Source of the DNA: Kosakonia oryzendophytica
GTDB taxonomy: Bacteria; Pseudomonadota; Gammaproteobacteria; Enterobacterales; Enterobacteriaceae
Reading direction: 5' to 3'
NCBI RefSeq assembly: GCF_900094925.1
Contig: NZ_FMAY01000011.1
Coordinates: forward strand, 81,832-145,831
Length of the DNA stretch: 64,000 nucleotides
The translations under genes and the position numbers were made by a program. Of the stretch, positions 55,793 to 64,000 are shown one piece after another. Each line of letters starts with the position of its first letter. Within the stretch, counting starts at the first letter, position 1. The notes under the pieces were generated by a model. The model was not told the origin of the DNA. It made no database searches and saw only the letters and a list, made by a program, of their open reading frames with translations.

Positions 55793-56277
55793 TGCGCACT
55801 AATCCTCGCTTCGGGTATTTTACCGGAGCGGGGGTAATATCGCGACCCGATGAATTAATACGCTGATCATCAATTTTCTCAATCTATCCGCAGAAAAATT
55901 TGCGTTTGATTACGTTTTGCTCACGGGTTATAAAGTACGCATGTGATGGATATACGATTTAACAAGCCTCAACATTCTTCGCTGGCAGTTTTGATGTCGA
56001 AACTGCCATCCTTTATTTCCTTTTCGGCTCACTTTCTTCCGCGTAGTAACTTCTATTTTACCTGTATTTGATCCCGCTAACGTTTTTTTAAAGAAAAAGC
56101 GAGCCTGTGAATTTATTAACGGAAATAACTCAGGCACCGTCAACAGAGAAATAGATCCTGTCTGGATAATGAGCGGAAAGATCAGCGTACTGATTGACGC
56201 AGTACGGCAGCCAGCATGTTACCATCCGATCGCGATTGCAAAAAAAACGCCACGCCCGTGACGAGCGAGAAAAGAGG

Positions 56278-56302
56278 TAAAGCGCCTGGATGAAGCGCTT
56301 TA
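56278..56302 (-). terminator. Terminator after the small minus-strand gene
   Basis: Stem TAAAGCGC / GCGCTTTA, loop of nine, followed on the minus strand by CCTCTTTTC. The stretch 55793-56277 holds no gene I can support. Confidence 0.65.
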
Positions 56303-56313
56303 TTGGCAGAGGG

Positions 56314-56568
56314 TTAGTGGGTGCGCAAGAGCATGCTGATTGCATCTTGCTCAGACAATCCGTGCCCCTTAATGGAAACTTCCATCGCTTCATCTTGCGT
56401 TTGATTAAATAATGCCTCGTCACCGCTGGCATGCAGATTACCGGACACGACGTCTCCCATTTCGACATCGTATTTTCCGAGCAGCTCAGCGATAGTAAAC
56501 TCACCCTTTTCGTCGCGAATAACAATGAAGCCAATGCGGTGTTCGTGATGAACGACAGTACCTTTCAT
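56314..56568 (-). CDS. Small conserved hypothetical protein
   Basis: 84 residues, MKGTVVHHEHRIGFIVIRDEKGEFTIAELLGKYDVEMGDVVSGNLHASGDEALFNQ. Acidic, no signal peptide; N-terminal beta-rich pattern reminiscent of small OB/cold-shock-like folds, but no family is recognised. AAAGGA precedes the ATG and a terminator follows, which support a real gene. Divergent from the Aer-like gene. Confidence 0.65.
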   Translation of the reverse strand: MKGTVVHHEHRIGFIVIRDEKGEFTIAELLGKYDVEMGDVVSGNLHASGDEALFNQTQDEAMEVSIKGHGLSEQDAISMLLRTH

Positions 56569-57046
56569 AAGAAAAATCCTTTCGCTGGTAGGGATCTCAG
56601 ATTAGCTGAATATCGTCGTTTTGGGAATGATCACCGCCCTTTTTAGTGAGGCTGTACGCGCTGATGCAACAGCTTTTTGATCCGGAGCACAAATATCGGT
56701 CTGGGGAAGCCATGCAGGGGCGCTTTGGGCTGGCAAATGACAAAAATCTTCCATAATAAAAATTATCTTTCAGGGGCATACTATAATAAAAGCATCTACA
56801 TTTTATAGGGTTAAAGTGAGCAATTGCATTTACACTTTTGTTACCCCCGGTACTTATTTCTTCCATGTCAAGAAATAATCCCGAAACTAAAGCTAAATTT
56901 TATGCAAACGCGATTTTCTATTTTATGTCTGTATTGGAAAAGGATATATCCCCAAAAAAAATAAAGCACTGAATAAATAGCATCGTAACCCAATAGGGTA
57001 ATTACACTATATCAGCAGCCCCGGACCTCTCTCGAGAATACTCACT

Positions 57047-58591
57047 ATGCGCAACAATGAGCCCATCACACAAAAAGAGTACGTTTTCGATAATAATGCA
57101 ACGCTGATGTCTACTACCGACCCCGCCAGCTATATCACTTATGCCAATGACGCGTTTATAAAAGTCAGCGGTTTTTCTATGGAGGAGGTCAAAGGAGAAC
57201 CGCATAACCTGGTGCGTCACCCGGATATGCCCAAAGAGGCATTTGCCGATATGTGGGCAACGCTCAAGCAGGGCGAGCCGTGGACCGCGCTGGTGAAAAA
57301 CCGCCGTAAAAATGGCGACCACTACTGGGTTCGCGCAAATGCAATCCCGGTGATACGCGCTGGCAATGTGAAGGGATATATGTCTGTTCGCACCAGGCCA
57401 GCCCCGGAAGAAGTGGCGGCGACCGAGGAGGTGTATCGTCAATTCCGGGAGGGACGGGCAAAAGGCAAGCGTTTTCACAAAGGGTTGATTATCCACACAG
57501 GGCTGATGGGCTGGCGCTCCCTGTTCGTTACCATGCCCCTGCGCTGGCGGTTACGTTCGGCATTAATCGTCACGCTTTTGCTCAGCCTGCTTGCGGTGTG
57601 GAGCAGTGCATTAACTGCGGGTCACCAGGGAATATTCACCGGTTTTATGACTGCCCTGCTGCTGTTGATCGATCTCTGGCTGGAGTATCAAATTGTCCGC
57701 CCGGTCGAGCGTCTTTGCCAGCAGGCGTTGCAAGTGGCAAGCGGCGCAACACATCAGGTTGAACAGCTCAACCGTGTGGATGAAGTGGGCGTCACGCTCC
57801 GTGCGATCAATCAGCTTGGGCTGATGTTCCGCTGGCTGGTTAACGACGTCAGCGGTCAGGCGCAAAACGTACTCAAATCCTCTGATTCCCTGCGGGCAGG
57901 CAATGATGACCTGAGCCGCCAGACAGAACAAGCCGCGTCAAACGTACAGCAAACTGCAGCCACCATGAATGAAATGACCGCCACGGTGCGCAGTAACCGG
58001 GAAACCGCCGCCGAAGTCACCCGTCTGTCAGAAAGCACCCGCGATGCCGCCTGCCAGGGGGGGCAGGTGATGAACCATATGATTGAGATGATGGCTGCTA
58101 TTGCAGACAGCTCCAGCCAGATTGCCAGCATCACCAGCATTATTGACAGCATCGCCTTCCAGACGAATATCCTGGCATTAAACGCTGCCGTGGAGGCCGC
58201 TCGTGCCGGTGAGCAAGGTAAAGGGTTTGCCGTTGTGGCAGGTGAAGTGCGTAGCCTCGCGCAGCGTAGCGCCCGCGCCGCCAGCGAAATCAAAGAGCTG
58301 ATTGAAAATAGCGTAACCCATGTTAGCTCAGGCAGTGGGCTGGCGGATGATGCCGGAAACACCATGAAGGCGATCGTGGAGCAGGTACAGAATGTCACGA
58401 CCCTGATTGCACATATCAGTGCCGCGACAGCGGAACAAGCCACTGCGCTGAGTGAAGTGAGCCTGGCGGTGGAAGACCTCGATAAAATCACGCATCAGAA
58501 TGCAGAGCATGTGCTGGAAAGTGCGGAAGCATCCGGTCGCCTTAACCAGCAGGCCATTCGCCTGGCCGAAGCCATTTCCGTATTTAAGTGA
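57047..58591 (+). CDS. Aer-like PAS chemoreceptor
   Basis: 514 residues, architecture of the aerotaxis receptor Aer: N-terminal PAS domain (about 15-120; [78 protein letters not shown]), which holds FAD in Aer; central membrane hairpin (about 167-213); HAMP-like part and signalling domain with [42 protein letters not shown]. Likely redox/oxygen sensor for taxis. It is outside the E. coli aer location, so a paralogue rather than aer itself. The 478-bp stretch before it (56569-57046) is AT-rich with no gene. Confidence 0.92.
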   Translation: MRNNEPITQKEYVFDNNATLMSTTDPASYITYANDAFIKVSGFSMEEVKGEPHNLVRHPDMPKEAFADMWATLKQGEPWTALVKNRRKNGDHYWVRANAIPVIRAGNVKGYMSVRTRPAPEEVAATEEVYRQFREGRAKGKRFHKGLIIHTGLMGWRSLFVTMPLRWRLRSALIVTLLLSLLAVWSSALTAGHQGIFTGFMTALLLLIDLWLEYQIVRPVERLCQQALQVASGATHQVEQLNRVDEVGVTLRAINQLGLMFRWLVNDVSGQAQNVLKSSDSLRAGNDDLSRQTEQAASNVQQTAATMNEMTATVRSNRETAAEVTRLSESTRDAACQGGQVMNHMIEMMAAIADSSSQIASITSIIDSIAFQTNILALNAAVEAARAGEQGKGFAVVAGEVRSLAQRSARAASEIKELIENSVTHVSSGSGLADDAGNTMKAIVEQVQNVTTLIAHISAATAEQATALSEVSLAVEDLDKITHQNAEHVLESAEASGRLNQQAIRLAEAISVFK

Positions 58592-58679
58592 AGCCAAAGC
58601 GATGTAAACCTGCACACAGCACACATTTTCCCGCCATTTGCGGGGAGAATATAGGCACAGTACTCGTGAGGATATTCCT

Positions 58680-58994
58680 ATGAAAAAGTTACTGATCTGT
58701 TGTCTGTTCGGCAATACCGCCAATGCGTTGGCCAGAAAGATGCAAAAGGCCGCCGATGCGCAGGGGCATCAGATGTTGATAAGCGCCATTGGCGTGAGTA
58801 ATTTTGCCAGTGTTGCACCGGCGTTTGACTGCTATTTAGTCGCGCCGCATATCCAATATAAGCTGGATGAGCTGAAAGACGCGATTGATGATTCCGCACC
58901 GATTGCTGTGATCGAAAGTTATCCTTTCGCCTCGATGGATGGCGAGAAAGTGCTGGAGTTTGTCATGGCGCGAATGCCGACGATGACGGCATAA
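58680..58994 (+). CDS. Orphan PTS lactose/cellobiose-type IIB-like protein
   Basis: 104 residues, MKKLLICCLFGNTANALARKMQKAADAQGHQ. Matches the IIB fold of ChbB: the phospho-cysteine should be Cys8 in LICCLFGNT, followed by the P-loop-like LFGNTAN; later CYLVAPHIQYKLDELKDAI and IAVIESYPFASMDGEKVLEF. No IIA or IIC gene lies nearby, so it is an orphan or acts with a distant PTS. GAGGA upstream supports ATG 58680. Its terminator follows. Confidence 0.8.
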   Translation: MKKLLICCLFGNTANALARKMQKAADAQGHQMLISAIGVSNFASVAPAFDCYLVAPHIQYKLDELKDAIDDSAPIAVIESYPFASMDGEKVLEFVMARMPTMTA

Positions 58995-59003
58995 GAGAAC
59001 CCT

Positions 59004-59031
59004 AAAACCACGTCTGCGGACGTGGTTTTTG
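59004..59031 (+). terminator. Terminator after the IIB-like gene
   Basis: Perfect 11-bp stem AAAACCACGTC / GACGTGGTTTT with loop TGCG, then TTTGTTTG. Confidence 0.9.
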
Positions 59032-59087
59032 TTTGATGAAAAAGGCGTGTTGCAACAGCACGGCAGCCTGAAGGCAAAATAAAAGCA

Positions 59088-59120
59088 TAAGAGGTTTCCA
59101 CCCACGCCGGAAACCTCTTA
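59088..59120 (-). terminator. Terminator after leuE
   Basis: Perfect 12-bp stem TAAGAGGTTTCC / GGAAACCTCTTA with a nine-base loop; on the minus strand it is followed by TGCTTTTATTTT. Confidence 0.8.
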
Positions 59121-59130
59121 TGCACAGCAA

Positions 59131-59769
59131 TCAGGATTGCAGTGTGGCCAGACGCGCTGCGAAGCCCACAAAAATCAGGCCGATCAGGGAATTACCCAGG
59201 CGGGTTAGTTTTTGTCGTGTCTTCACCCATTGCGTGACATAGGAACCGGAAATAATCAGGAAACTGAAATAGCAGACGCTGATGATTTCCAGCGTAGTGG
59301 CAAGAATGAAGAAAGCCGTTCCGGGGCGGGTATAAGTAATGTCGATAAATTGCACAAAAAACGACACGTAAAACAGAATGGCTTTCGGGTTCGTCAGACT
59401 GAGCACCAGCGCGCGTCTGAAAATATCACCTTTATGCACGTCGTGTTGCCCCTCTTCCCGCGCCTTGCGCACAAAGGTGCTGTACAGCATTTTGATACCG
59501 AGATAGAGGAGATAAAACGCCCCCAGATAACGGATGATATTGAACAGTACGGGTGTGGTTTTGATAAGCGTGGCGACACCCGCATACGCGAGGAACATCA
59601 AGACCGCATCACCAATAAAGACGCCGCTCGCTGCGACATAACCGTTTTTCAACCCACCTGCAATACTGCTCTTCAATACAAAGAAGGTATTTGGCCCCGG
59701 CACCAGGATGATAAAAATAGCGCCAATAAAATAGGACCAGTAACTGATAACTCCATACTCGGCAAACAC
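59131..59769 (-). CDS. leuE: Leucine exporter LeuE (YeaS)
   Basis: LysE/RhtB-family exporter of leucine and related amino acids. 212 residues, same as E. coli. Six hydrophobic segments; family start [23 protein letters not shown] and [21 protein letters not shown]. Closes the E. coli-like yeaO-dgcP-yoaJ-leuE order, but yeaQ, yoaG and yeaR are replaced by the signalling genes. Confidence 0.96.
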   Translation of the reverse strand: MFAEYGVISYWSYFIGAIFIILVPGPNTFFVLKSSIAGGLKNGYVAASGVFIGDAVLMFLAYAGVATLIKTTPVLFNIIRYLGAFYLLYLGIKMLYSTFVRKAREEGQHDVHKGDIFRRALVLSLTNPKAILFYVSFFVQFIDITYTRPGTAFFILATTLEIISVCYFSFLIISGSYVTQWVKTRQKLTRLGNSLIGLIFVGFAARLATLQS

Positions 59770-59897
59770 ACATCCTCCTGAAAAAACACAACAGCATAAC
59801 CGGCGCTAACATACGCCATATGGCAGTGAACATAAAGCACGGTGCAAAGCCAGGGGATGAGCGGGTTAATGTCTGTCCGGTTACCACATCACTTGAA

Positions 59898-59917
59898 TAC
59901 TGATTATATATACAGTA
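59898..59917 (+). promoter_or_regulatory. LexA (SOS) box upstream of the DinI-like gene
   Basis: TACTGATTATATATACAGTA: CTG-(AT)-rich 10-CAG with TA flanks, essentially the consensus LexA operator, 39 bases before the ATG. Confidence 0.9.
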
Positions 59918-59956
59918 TAAATATGCGGTTAATTAACCAGTGAAAAGGAACCATCG

Positions 59957-60196
59957 ATGTTTGTTGAGCTAATCTATGACAAGCGTAATGTTGAAGGATT
60001 ACCAGGGGCAAAAGACATTATCCTTGCCGAATTGACTAAACGTGTGCAGCGCCTCTTTCCCGATGCTGAAGTGCGCGTTAAGCCAATGCAGGCAAATGGC
60101 CTGAACAGCGATGCCAGTAAAAACGATCGCGAAAAGCTGAACCGGATGCTTGAAGAGATGTTCGACGAGTCGGACATGTGGCTTGTACAGGAGTAG
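59957..60196 (+). CDS. DinI/MsgA-like SOS-regulated protein
   Basis: 79 residues, MFVELIYDKRNVEGLPGAKDIILAELTKRVQRLFPDAEVRVKPMQANGLNSDASKNDREKLNRMLEEMFDESDMWL. Member of the DinI family, whose founder modulates RecA filaments and UmuD cleavage; closest in my recollection to Salmonella MsgA. The acidic C-terminal helix typical of DinI is present. A near-perfect LexA box lies upstream. Confidence 0.88.
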   Translation: MFVELIYDKRNVEGLPGAKDIILAELTKRVQRLFPDAEVRVKPMQANGLNSDASKNDREKLNRMLEEMFDESDMWLVQE

Positions 60197-60332
60197 CACT
60201 CTTCGGCAGGCACAACAGGCGCAGGTTTTAACACTATCATGAAGATTATATAAATTGCAGACGAGTGGCGTTTCAAGCGGTAACGGCACGCAGAGAATCA
60301 GCAACACCAACATCACGTGATGGGAGAAGGCC

Positions 60333-61391
60333 ATGTTCAGCGGACTCAGCGCTAACGAAGCTCAACGGCTTGCCGCACTGGAATTGCTCAAACGCGAAGA
60401 TAAAGAGCGCGACAGCGTGCTGGGCGAGCTTGCTGAATTCGCCCGCCGTTTAATGGGGGTTTCCGGTTGTTTTGTCACGATTATTGATGACGCATTTCAA
60501 TACATCAAATACGTGAATAATGTCCCCTTGTTTGCCGGGTGTGTGCCGCTTGAAGAAACCATGTGCCGCCATTCTCTGCCTCTGGATGAGCCGGTTATTT
60601 GCCCGGATGCCCGTCAGGATGCGCGTTTTTCAGAACATCCCATTGTACAAAATGGCGCGGTCATTTTTTATGCCGTCGCGCCAATAAAAACCCGCGATGG
60701 ACATACGTTTGCATACCGGAACCACCGTAGGCGCAGAAGCCCTTTTACGCTGGGAGCATCCGGTGTTCGGGAATACTCCTCCCGCAACGCTTATTGCCCT
60801 GGCCGAACGCACCAGCCTGATGGCAGGGCTGACGCAGTGGGTGGCAGACAGAGCCATTAAGCAGGTGGTCGAATGGTGCCGAAACAACATCGGGATTCCC
60901 ATCTCGATCAATGTTTCCGTCAGTGATTTGTCAAAACCCGGCTTTGCGGATGCACTGGAAGAGAAAATAATCAGGGCCAGGCTGACGACCTGCGTGTTGA
61001 ATGTCTGGAAACCGAAAGAGTGCTGGAAAGCCCGATCGCTCTTGATGAGCTGGACATGCTCAAAGTCCGCGGGTTTAAAATCCTGCTGGATGATTTCGGC
61101 GCGGGTTATAGCAATATTAGCTACTTGCGAAAAATCCCTATCGATATTATCAAAATTGACCGCTCATTAATTAGCAGGGTGGCCAATGACAAAGGCAGTC
61201 AGATCATCGCTAAAAATATTATCAGCATGTTGAAAGAACTGGATTATATCGTGCTTGCCGAAGGCGTAGAGGATGCAGAAACCGCAGAAATATTAAAGGA
61301 TTTTGGCTGCGATGAAGCACAAGGGTACTTTTTTTCCAGGCCACTTCACCCGACAATGATCCCGGACTGGTTGAACGCGTCCCCGTACTAA
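60333..61391 (+). pseudogene. Disrupted GAF/EAL phosphodiesterase, paralogue of 52168-53991
   Basis: The N-terminus (MFSGLSANEAQRLAALELLKREDKERDSVLGELAEFARRLMGVSGCFVTIIDDAFQYIKYVNNV) parallels the intact gene. After APIKTRDG (about 60700) the frame breaks and jumps to GAEALLRWEHPVFGNTPPATL. By comparison about 710 bases, including the end of GAF and the whole middle domain, are missing. A second frameshift near 60985 (before DDLRVECLETERVLES) is followed by an otherwise intact EAL half (DDFGAGYSN, IKIDRSL, AEGVED, DEAQGYFFSRPL). No full-length product is possible. Confidence 0.88.
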
Positions 61392-61563
61392 CGAATAAAG
61401 CCGCGGTGGTGGCCTTATTGTCCGATACTGGTCTTATCCGCCTGCCCCCGGAAACAGATTGTCATACAATCGTTCAGGCTATTTTCAAAATTCCTGCACA
61501 TTTATACACCACTATAAGAGACCCGATAAGGAATTTGCCTCTTTTGGAGGGCAGGAATATAAG

Positions 61564-61965
61564 ATGAGACTGATGAAAAGACTGGCGATGGCTATCACAT
61601 TGTTTGCTGCCGGCTCAGCCACAGCCCTTGCCGAGCCAGGTTTTCAGCCGCATGGCGGGCATGGTTTTCCTGATGGAGGACGGCGAGATGATATCCCCCG
61701 TCCAGGCGACAGGTTCCGCCTTCTTCCGGACATTGCCACTACAGTTTTGCTGGGTGGATTAACCTATTATCTGGTGAACGGTATTTACTACCAAAGACAG
61801 GGTGCGCAGTATGTGGTGGTTGAAAAACCCTCATCAGCGCCCTCCCCATCAAGTGCACAGGTGCTGGACTTTAACGGTAAACGCTATTACGTGCGTGACG
61901 GTCATTATTATGCGCGCGATATTGATGGCAACTATTTTGAAGTTCCGCGGCCGAACGGGCTCTGA
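61564..61965 (+). CDS. Secreted DUF6515-like protein
   Basis: 133 residues from MRLMKRLAMAITLFAAGSATALAEPG (signal peptide, cleavage after about ALA). A Gly/His/Pro-rich region follows (PHGGHGFPDGGRRDDIPRPG), then one hydrophobic segment (IATTVLLGGLTYYLVNGIYY) and a C-terminal FNGKRYYVRDGHYYARDIDGNYFEVPRP with aromatic repeats. Pattern fits the DUF6515 family of periplasmic proteins. Function unknown. Confidence 0.75.
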   Translation: MRLMKRLAMAITLFAAGSATALAEPGFQPHGGHGFPDGGRRDDIPRPGDRFRLLPDIATTVLLGGLTYYLVNGIYYQRQGAQYVVVEKPSSAPSPSSAQVLDFNGKRYYVRDGHYYARDIDGNYFEVPRPNGL

Positions 61966-62005
61966 CTGTTCTGTAACAGCTGCTGTCTTATAAAGCCCGG
62001 CATTA

Positions 62006-62428
62006 CTATTCATTCGCCGCACGGAGAGCGACACGCCTTATCTCATCACACAATGTTGACAATGCGGAGGGGCAAGAATGTGTTGCCTGAGACTGAATGG
62101 TATCGAGGTCTTTTGTATCGAGTGTTGAGTCAATGTGACGGAAAACGTAGGCTTTAAGGGCAGGATTTTTAGGTAAAAGCGCCTTTAAATCAGCCAAAGA
62201 ATCCCAATGGTCAACCAGTAAGTGCACGATGGCTTCCGAATTTCCCTCCGCGATATCTCCCTGGTCACAGTGACCATAATTTATACGGTTCTGGTTGACC
62301 GCCATCCAGGTGTCCAGCGAATCAACGGCCATATCCGCGGCTTTAGCATCAGCCGGGGTACAAGTCTTCGCCCATGTGGAGAAGGCAGTAAATATCCCGC
62401 AAAAAAGTACGAAAATCACTTTTTTCAT
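62006..62428 (-). CDS. Hypothetical periplasmic protein
   Basis: 140 residues with signal peptide KKVIFVLFCGIFTAFSTWA. Mature part has four cysteines (CTP, HCDQG, CPSA, LCDE), likely two disulfides, and is helical (ADMAVDSLDTWMAVNQNRINYGHCDQGDIAEGNSEAIVHLLVDHW). No family recognised. AGGT upstream of the ATG is a weak ribosome-binding site. The 338-bp stretch after it (62429-62766) has no gene I support. Confidence 0.65.
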   Translation of the reverse strand: MKKVIFVLFCGIFTAFSTWAKTCTPADAKAADMAVDSLDTWMAVNQNRINYGHCDQGDIAEGNSEAIVHLLVDHWDSLADLKALLPKNPALKAYVFRHIDSTLDTKDLDTIQSQATHSCPSALSTLCDEIRRVALRAANE

Positions 62429-62766
62429 AAAGCGTAATTACCTGTGTTCATTGTCAGGAAGTGACTGATAAACATTTCTCTTGTTGTGTTTTTTTCGCTA
62501 CATACCCGGAATAAAGGTGTATTAAACATTAAGGCTTTGTCTTGATATTGGCGAGGCCCCATACAATGGCATCGTCTGTATCAGGAACAGATCAGCACTC
62601 TGTTACGGAGGCCCGACACAGAGATCGACATCCTTCAGAACAGACGATTGTCGATCGTATTCCTGAAGTCTCAGGCATTCAACTACAGCCGCCAGAAGCT
62701 CGTATGACAGTAAAAGACGCGCGACAGATCAAGAGTTACTCAAAAACATAGTCGTTGTTTCGATGG

Positions 62767-63108
62767 TCATGGTTTGAAATCGAAGACAATCCTTTCCGGG
62801 AGGCTTTCAGGTTTATCCGGGAAGTGACCGGATTTCACGGCGGTATTGATCGCAACCAGTGATGCTTTACACAAAGCAACATCCCCTTTCTCGACTTCTA
62901 CCCCTGTTACCTTTCCTCCTGAGGGCTGATGGACATAGAGGGAACAGGTCTTGCCTTTAAATTTGTCTGGCTCTGAAAAGGCGCTTTCAACCGCGGACTT
63001 TGCGCTGGCGGCATACTCATCGATTCCTTTTGGTACAGATATCTTATGTGTAGTCGTGCAACCTGTAATCATAAACACCAGCAAAGCCATCCCTTCCTTC
63101 TTAAACAT
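62767..63108 (-). CDS. Lipoprotein with a TolA domain III-like C-terminus
   Basis: 113 residues. Signal sequence with lipobox-like MITGC, so Cys17 would be lipidated. The C-terminal half GKTCSLYVHQPSGGKVTGVEVEKGDVALCKASLVAINTAVKSGHFPDKP...VFDFKP follows TolA domain III in its paired cysteines (KTC, ALC), GGD/KGD turn and DFKP ending. TolA III is the part bound by group A colicins and filamentous-phage g3p and by TolB. The rest of TolA (membrane anchor, long helix) is absent. AAGGA supports the start. Confidence 0.75.
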   Translation of the reverse strand: MFKKEGMALLVFMITGCTTTHKISVPKGIDEYAASAKSAVESAFSEPDKFKGKTCSLYVHQPSGGKVTGVEVEKGDVALCKASLVAINTAVKSGHFPDKPESLPERIVFDFKP

Positions 63109-63291
63109 GTTTTTATTCCTTTTTTATCGCAGGAAGACAGCATCTTAACCGTTATTCGTCACTTGCATAGAGCTCTTTATACCATTCAAAGCAGATTGAT
63201 TTGCTGCGCTAACTCACCCTCACCTTTCTCAGTCTTAATGACGCCCTCTCATCACTCAACAGCCTTGATCCCTTTCCGGAACCTAAAATAA

Positions 63292-63311
63292 AACCTGCCC
63301 GTGGGCAGGTT
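63292..63311 (-). terminator. Terminator after a small secreted protein gene
   Basis: Stem AACCTGCCC / GGGCAGGTT; on the minus strand it is followed by TTATTTTAGG, 33 bases past the next gene's stop. Confidence 0.7.
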
Positions 63312-63343
63312 GTTAATAGCGAGCATTAATGAAATTTAAAATT

Positions 63344-63550
63344 TCAACTTTGGATCCTGCGAAAGAATTGCTCAGTTGATTCCCGGACGTGCTCATCAGG
63401 ATTTTCGGCAATATCTCCCTCACCTGGCGAATGCCGGACGTAACTACTGTGCCCATGTATCAAAGCTGGAGAAGATCCTACAGAGCCAGCAACTGCACAA
63501 AATGACAGAAACAGCAAAAACCACGAAGTTCTCAACGATTTACCCATCAT
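63344..63550 (-). CDS. Small putative secreted protein
   Basis: 68 residues, MMGKSLRTSWFLLFLSFCAVAGSVGSSPALIHGHSSYVRHSPGEGDIAENPDEHVRESTEQFFRRIQS. The signal-like N-terminus and polar short mature part (about 45 residues) suggest a secreted peptide. A terminator directly downstream supports a real gene, but the ribosome-binding site is weak. No family assigned. Confidence 0.5.
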   Translation of the reverse strand: MMGKSLRTSWFLLFLSFCAVAGSVGSSPALIHGHSSYVRHSPGEGDIAENPDEHVRESTEQFFRRIQS

Positions 63551-63654
63551 TCACAATCCGTGCGTTGTTGATATCGAAAAACATACTGGAGCAGTTAACG
63601 TAAAATGCTGTATGTGATGATTAAACCTATCCAGGAAGCTGTGAACAACTGCAT

Positions 63655-64000
63655 TGATCTGCCCCCGGGATTAGATACAACCTTCAGTTAGTAATGTCGG
63701 TTGGTTTTTCTTCATATTTCCTGTTTCGCCAGTCCGTTGCGAATTCAGCTGGTGTCTGGTAATCCAGCGATGAATGGGGACGGCACTCGTTATAATCCTG
63801 CCGCCAGTCATTAATCGTTTTCCGGGCATGAAGAATATCGCTGAACCAGTGTTCATTCAGACACTCATCGCGAAAGCGTCCGTTAAAACTCTCAATAAAT
63901 CCGTTCTGCGTTGGCTTACCTGGCTGGATAAGCCGTAGTTCCACACTATGCTCAAAGGCCCATTGATCGAGCGCGCGGCAGGTAAATTCCGGGCCCTGAT
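63655..64000 (-). mobile_element. IS3-family insertion sequence, 3-prime part, runs off the window
   Basis: The transposase end lies 24-30 bases inside a candidate terminal repeat that begins TGATCTGCCCCCGGGATTAG at 63655. Only one end is in the window, so inverted repeats and target duplication cannot be confirmed. Confidence 0.7.
63684..64000 (-). CDS. IS3-family transposase OrfB, C-terminal part
   Basis: Minus-strand frame open to the window edge, stop at 63684. Shows the second catalytic block ([32 protein letters not shown]) and the DDE glutamate in [19 protein letters not shown], then [15 protein letters not shown], typical of the IS3 (IS407-like) integrase core. Integrity of the rest cannot be seen. 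Confidence 0.9.
   Translation of the reverse strand, partial: QGPEFTCRALDQWAFEHSVELRLIQPGKPTQNGFIESFNGRFRDECLNEHWFSDILHARKTINDWRQDYNECRPHSSLDYQTPAEFATDWRNRKYEEKPTDITN

Noticed and set aside
55928..56143. 71-codon minus-strand frame after the MCP gene
   Set aside because: Basic, low-quality translation without a ribosome-binding site.
62542..62751. 69-codon plus-strand frame
   Set aside because: No recognisable motif; charged random-looking sequence.
63376..63603. 75-codon plus-strand frame overlapping the small secreted gene
   Set aside because: The opposite strand has a signal peptide and a terminator, so it is the better candidate.

Overview
This is a chromosomal window from a member of the Enterobacteriaceae. 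Gene content and order follow the E. coli K-12 segment from ydjM/tcyP/katE through ast, gdhA, topB, sppA and gapA to yeaGH, nimRT, dgcP and leuE. Protein spellings and the inserted genes point to a relative such as Citrobacter, Enterobacter or Salmonella rather than E. coli itself. I cannot fix the genus from sequence alone.

Bases 1-36,100 are mostly conserved backbone: the end of ydjM, tcyP, cedA, katE, osmE, nadE, cho, ves, spy, the astCADBE arginine-catabolism operon (with a sigma-54 promoter), xthA, a short ynjE-like gene, nudG, ynjH, gdhA, topB, selD, ydjA, sppA, ansA-pncA, yeaC, msrB, gapA-yeaD, yeaE, mipA and yeaGH (second sigma-54 promoter). Two differences from K-12 stand out. ydjXYZ-ynjABCD are missing between xthA and nudG, and only the last two rhodanese domains of YnjE remain. 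A class A acid phosphatase gene sits between selD and ydjA beside a PhoB-box-like site.

Bases 36,100-41,800 are an accessory block. It holds a three-gene operon (carboxymuconolactone-decarboxylase-like protein, type-B carboxylesterase, metal-dependent cyclase/hydrolase) divergent from a TetR regulator, with two palindromic operators between them. Then come a decayed tRNA-Pro remnant, a possible decayed gene, and a small SAM-dependent methyltransferase. The E. coli genes dgcJ (yeaI) and yeaJ are absent here.

Bases 41,900-50,600 return to backbone (yeaK, yeaL, nimR/nimT, yeaO) with inserted genes: a four-gene polar amino-acid ABC transporter, a CTP-synthase-like amidotransferase, a DUF523 protein translationally coupled to yeaO, and a small conserved protein.

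Bases 50,600-61,400 form a signalling island: a candidate small RNA, the diguanylate cyclase dgcP, yoaJ, a GAF/EAL phosphodiesterase, a methyl-accepting chemotaxis protein, an Aer-like PAS chemoreceptor, an orphan PTS IIB-like protein, leuE, an SOS-controlled DinI/MsgA-like gene and a broken second copy of the GAF/EAL gene. The rest (61,400-64,000) holds small envelope proteins, including a lipoprotein resembling TolA domain III, and ends inside an IS3-family insertion sequence. No rRNA, intact tRNA, CRISPR array or prophage structural genes were seen.
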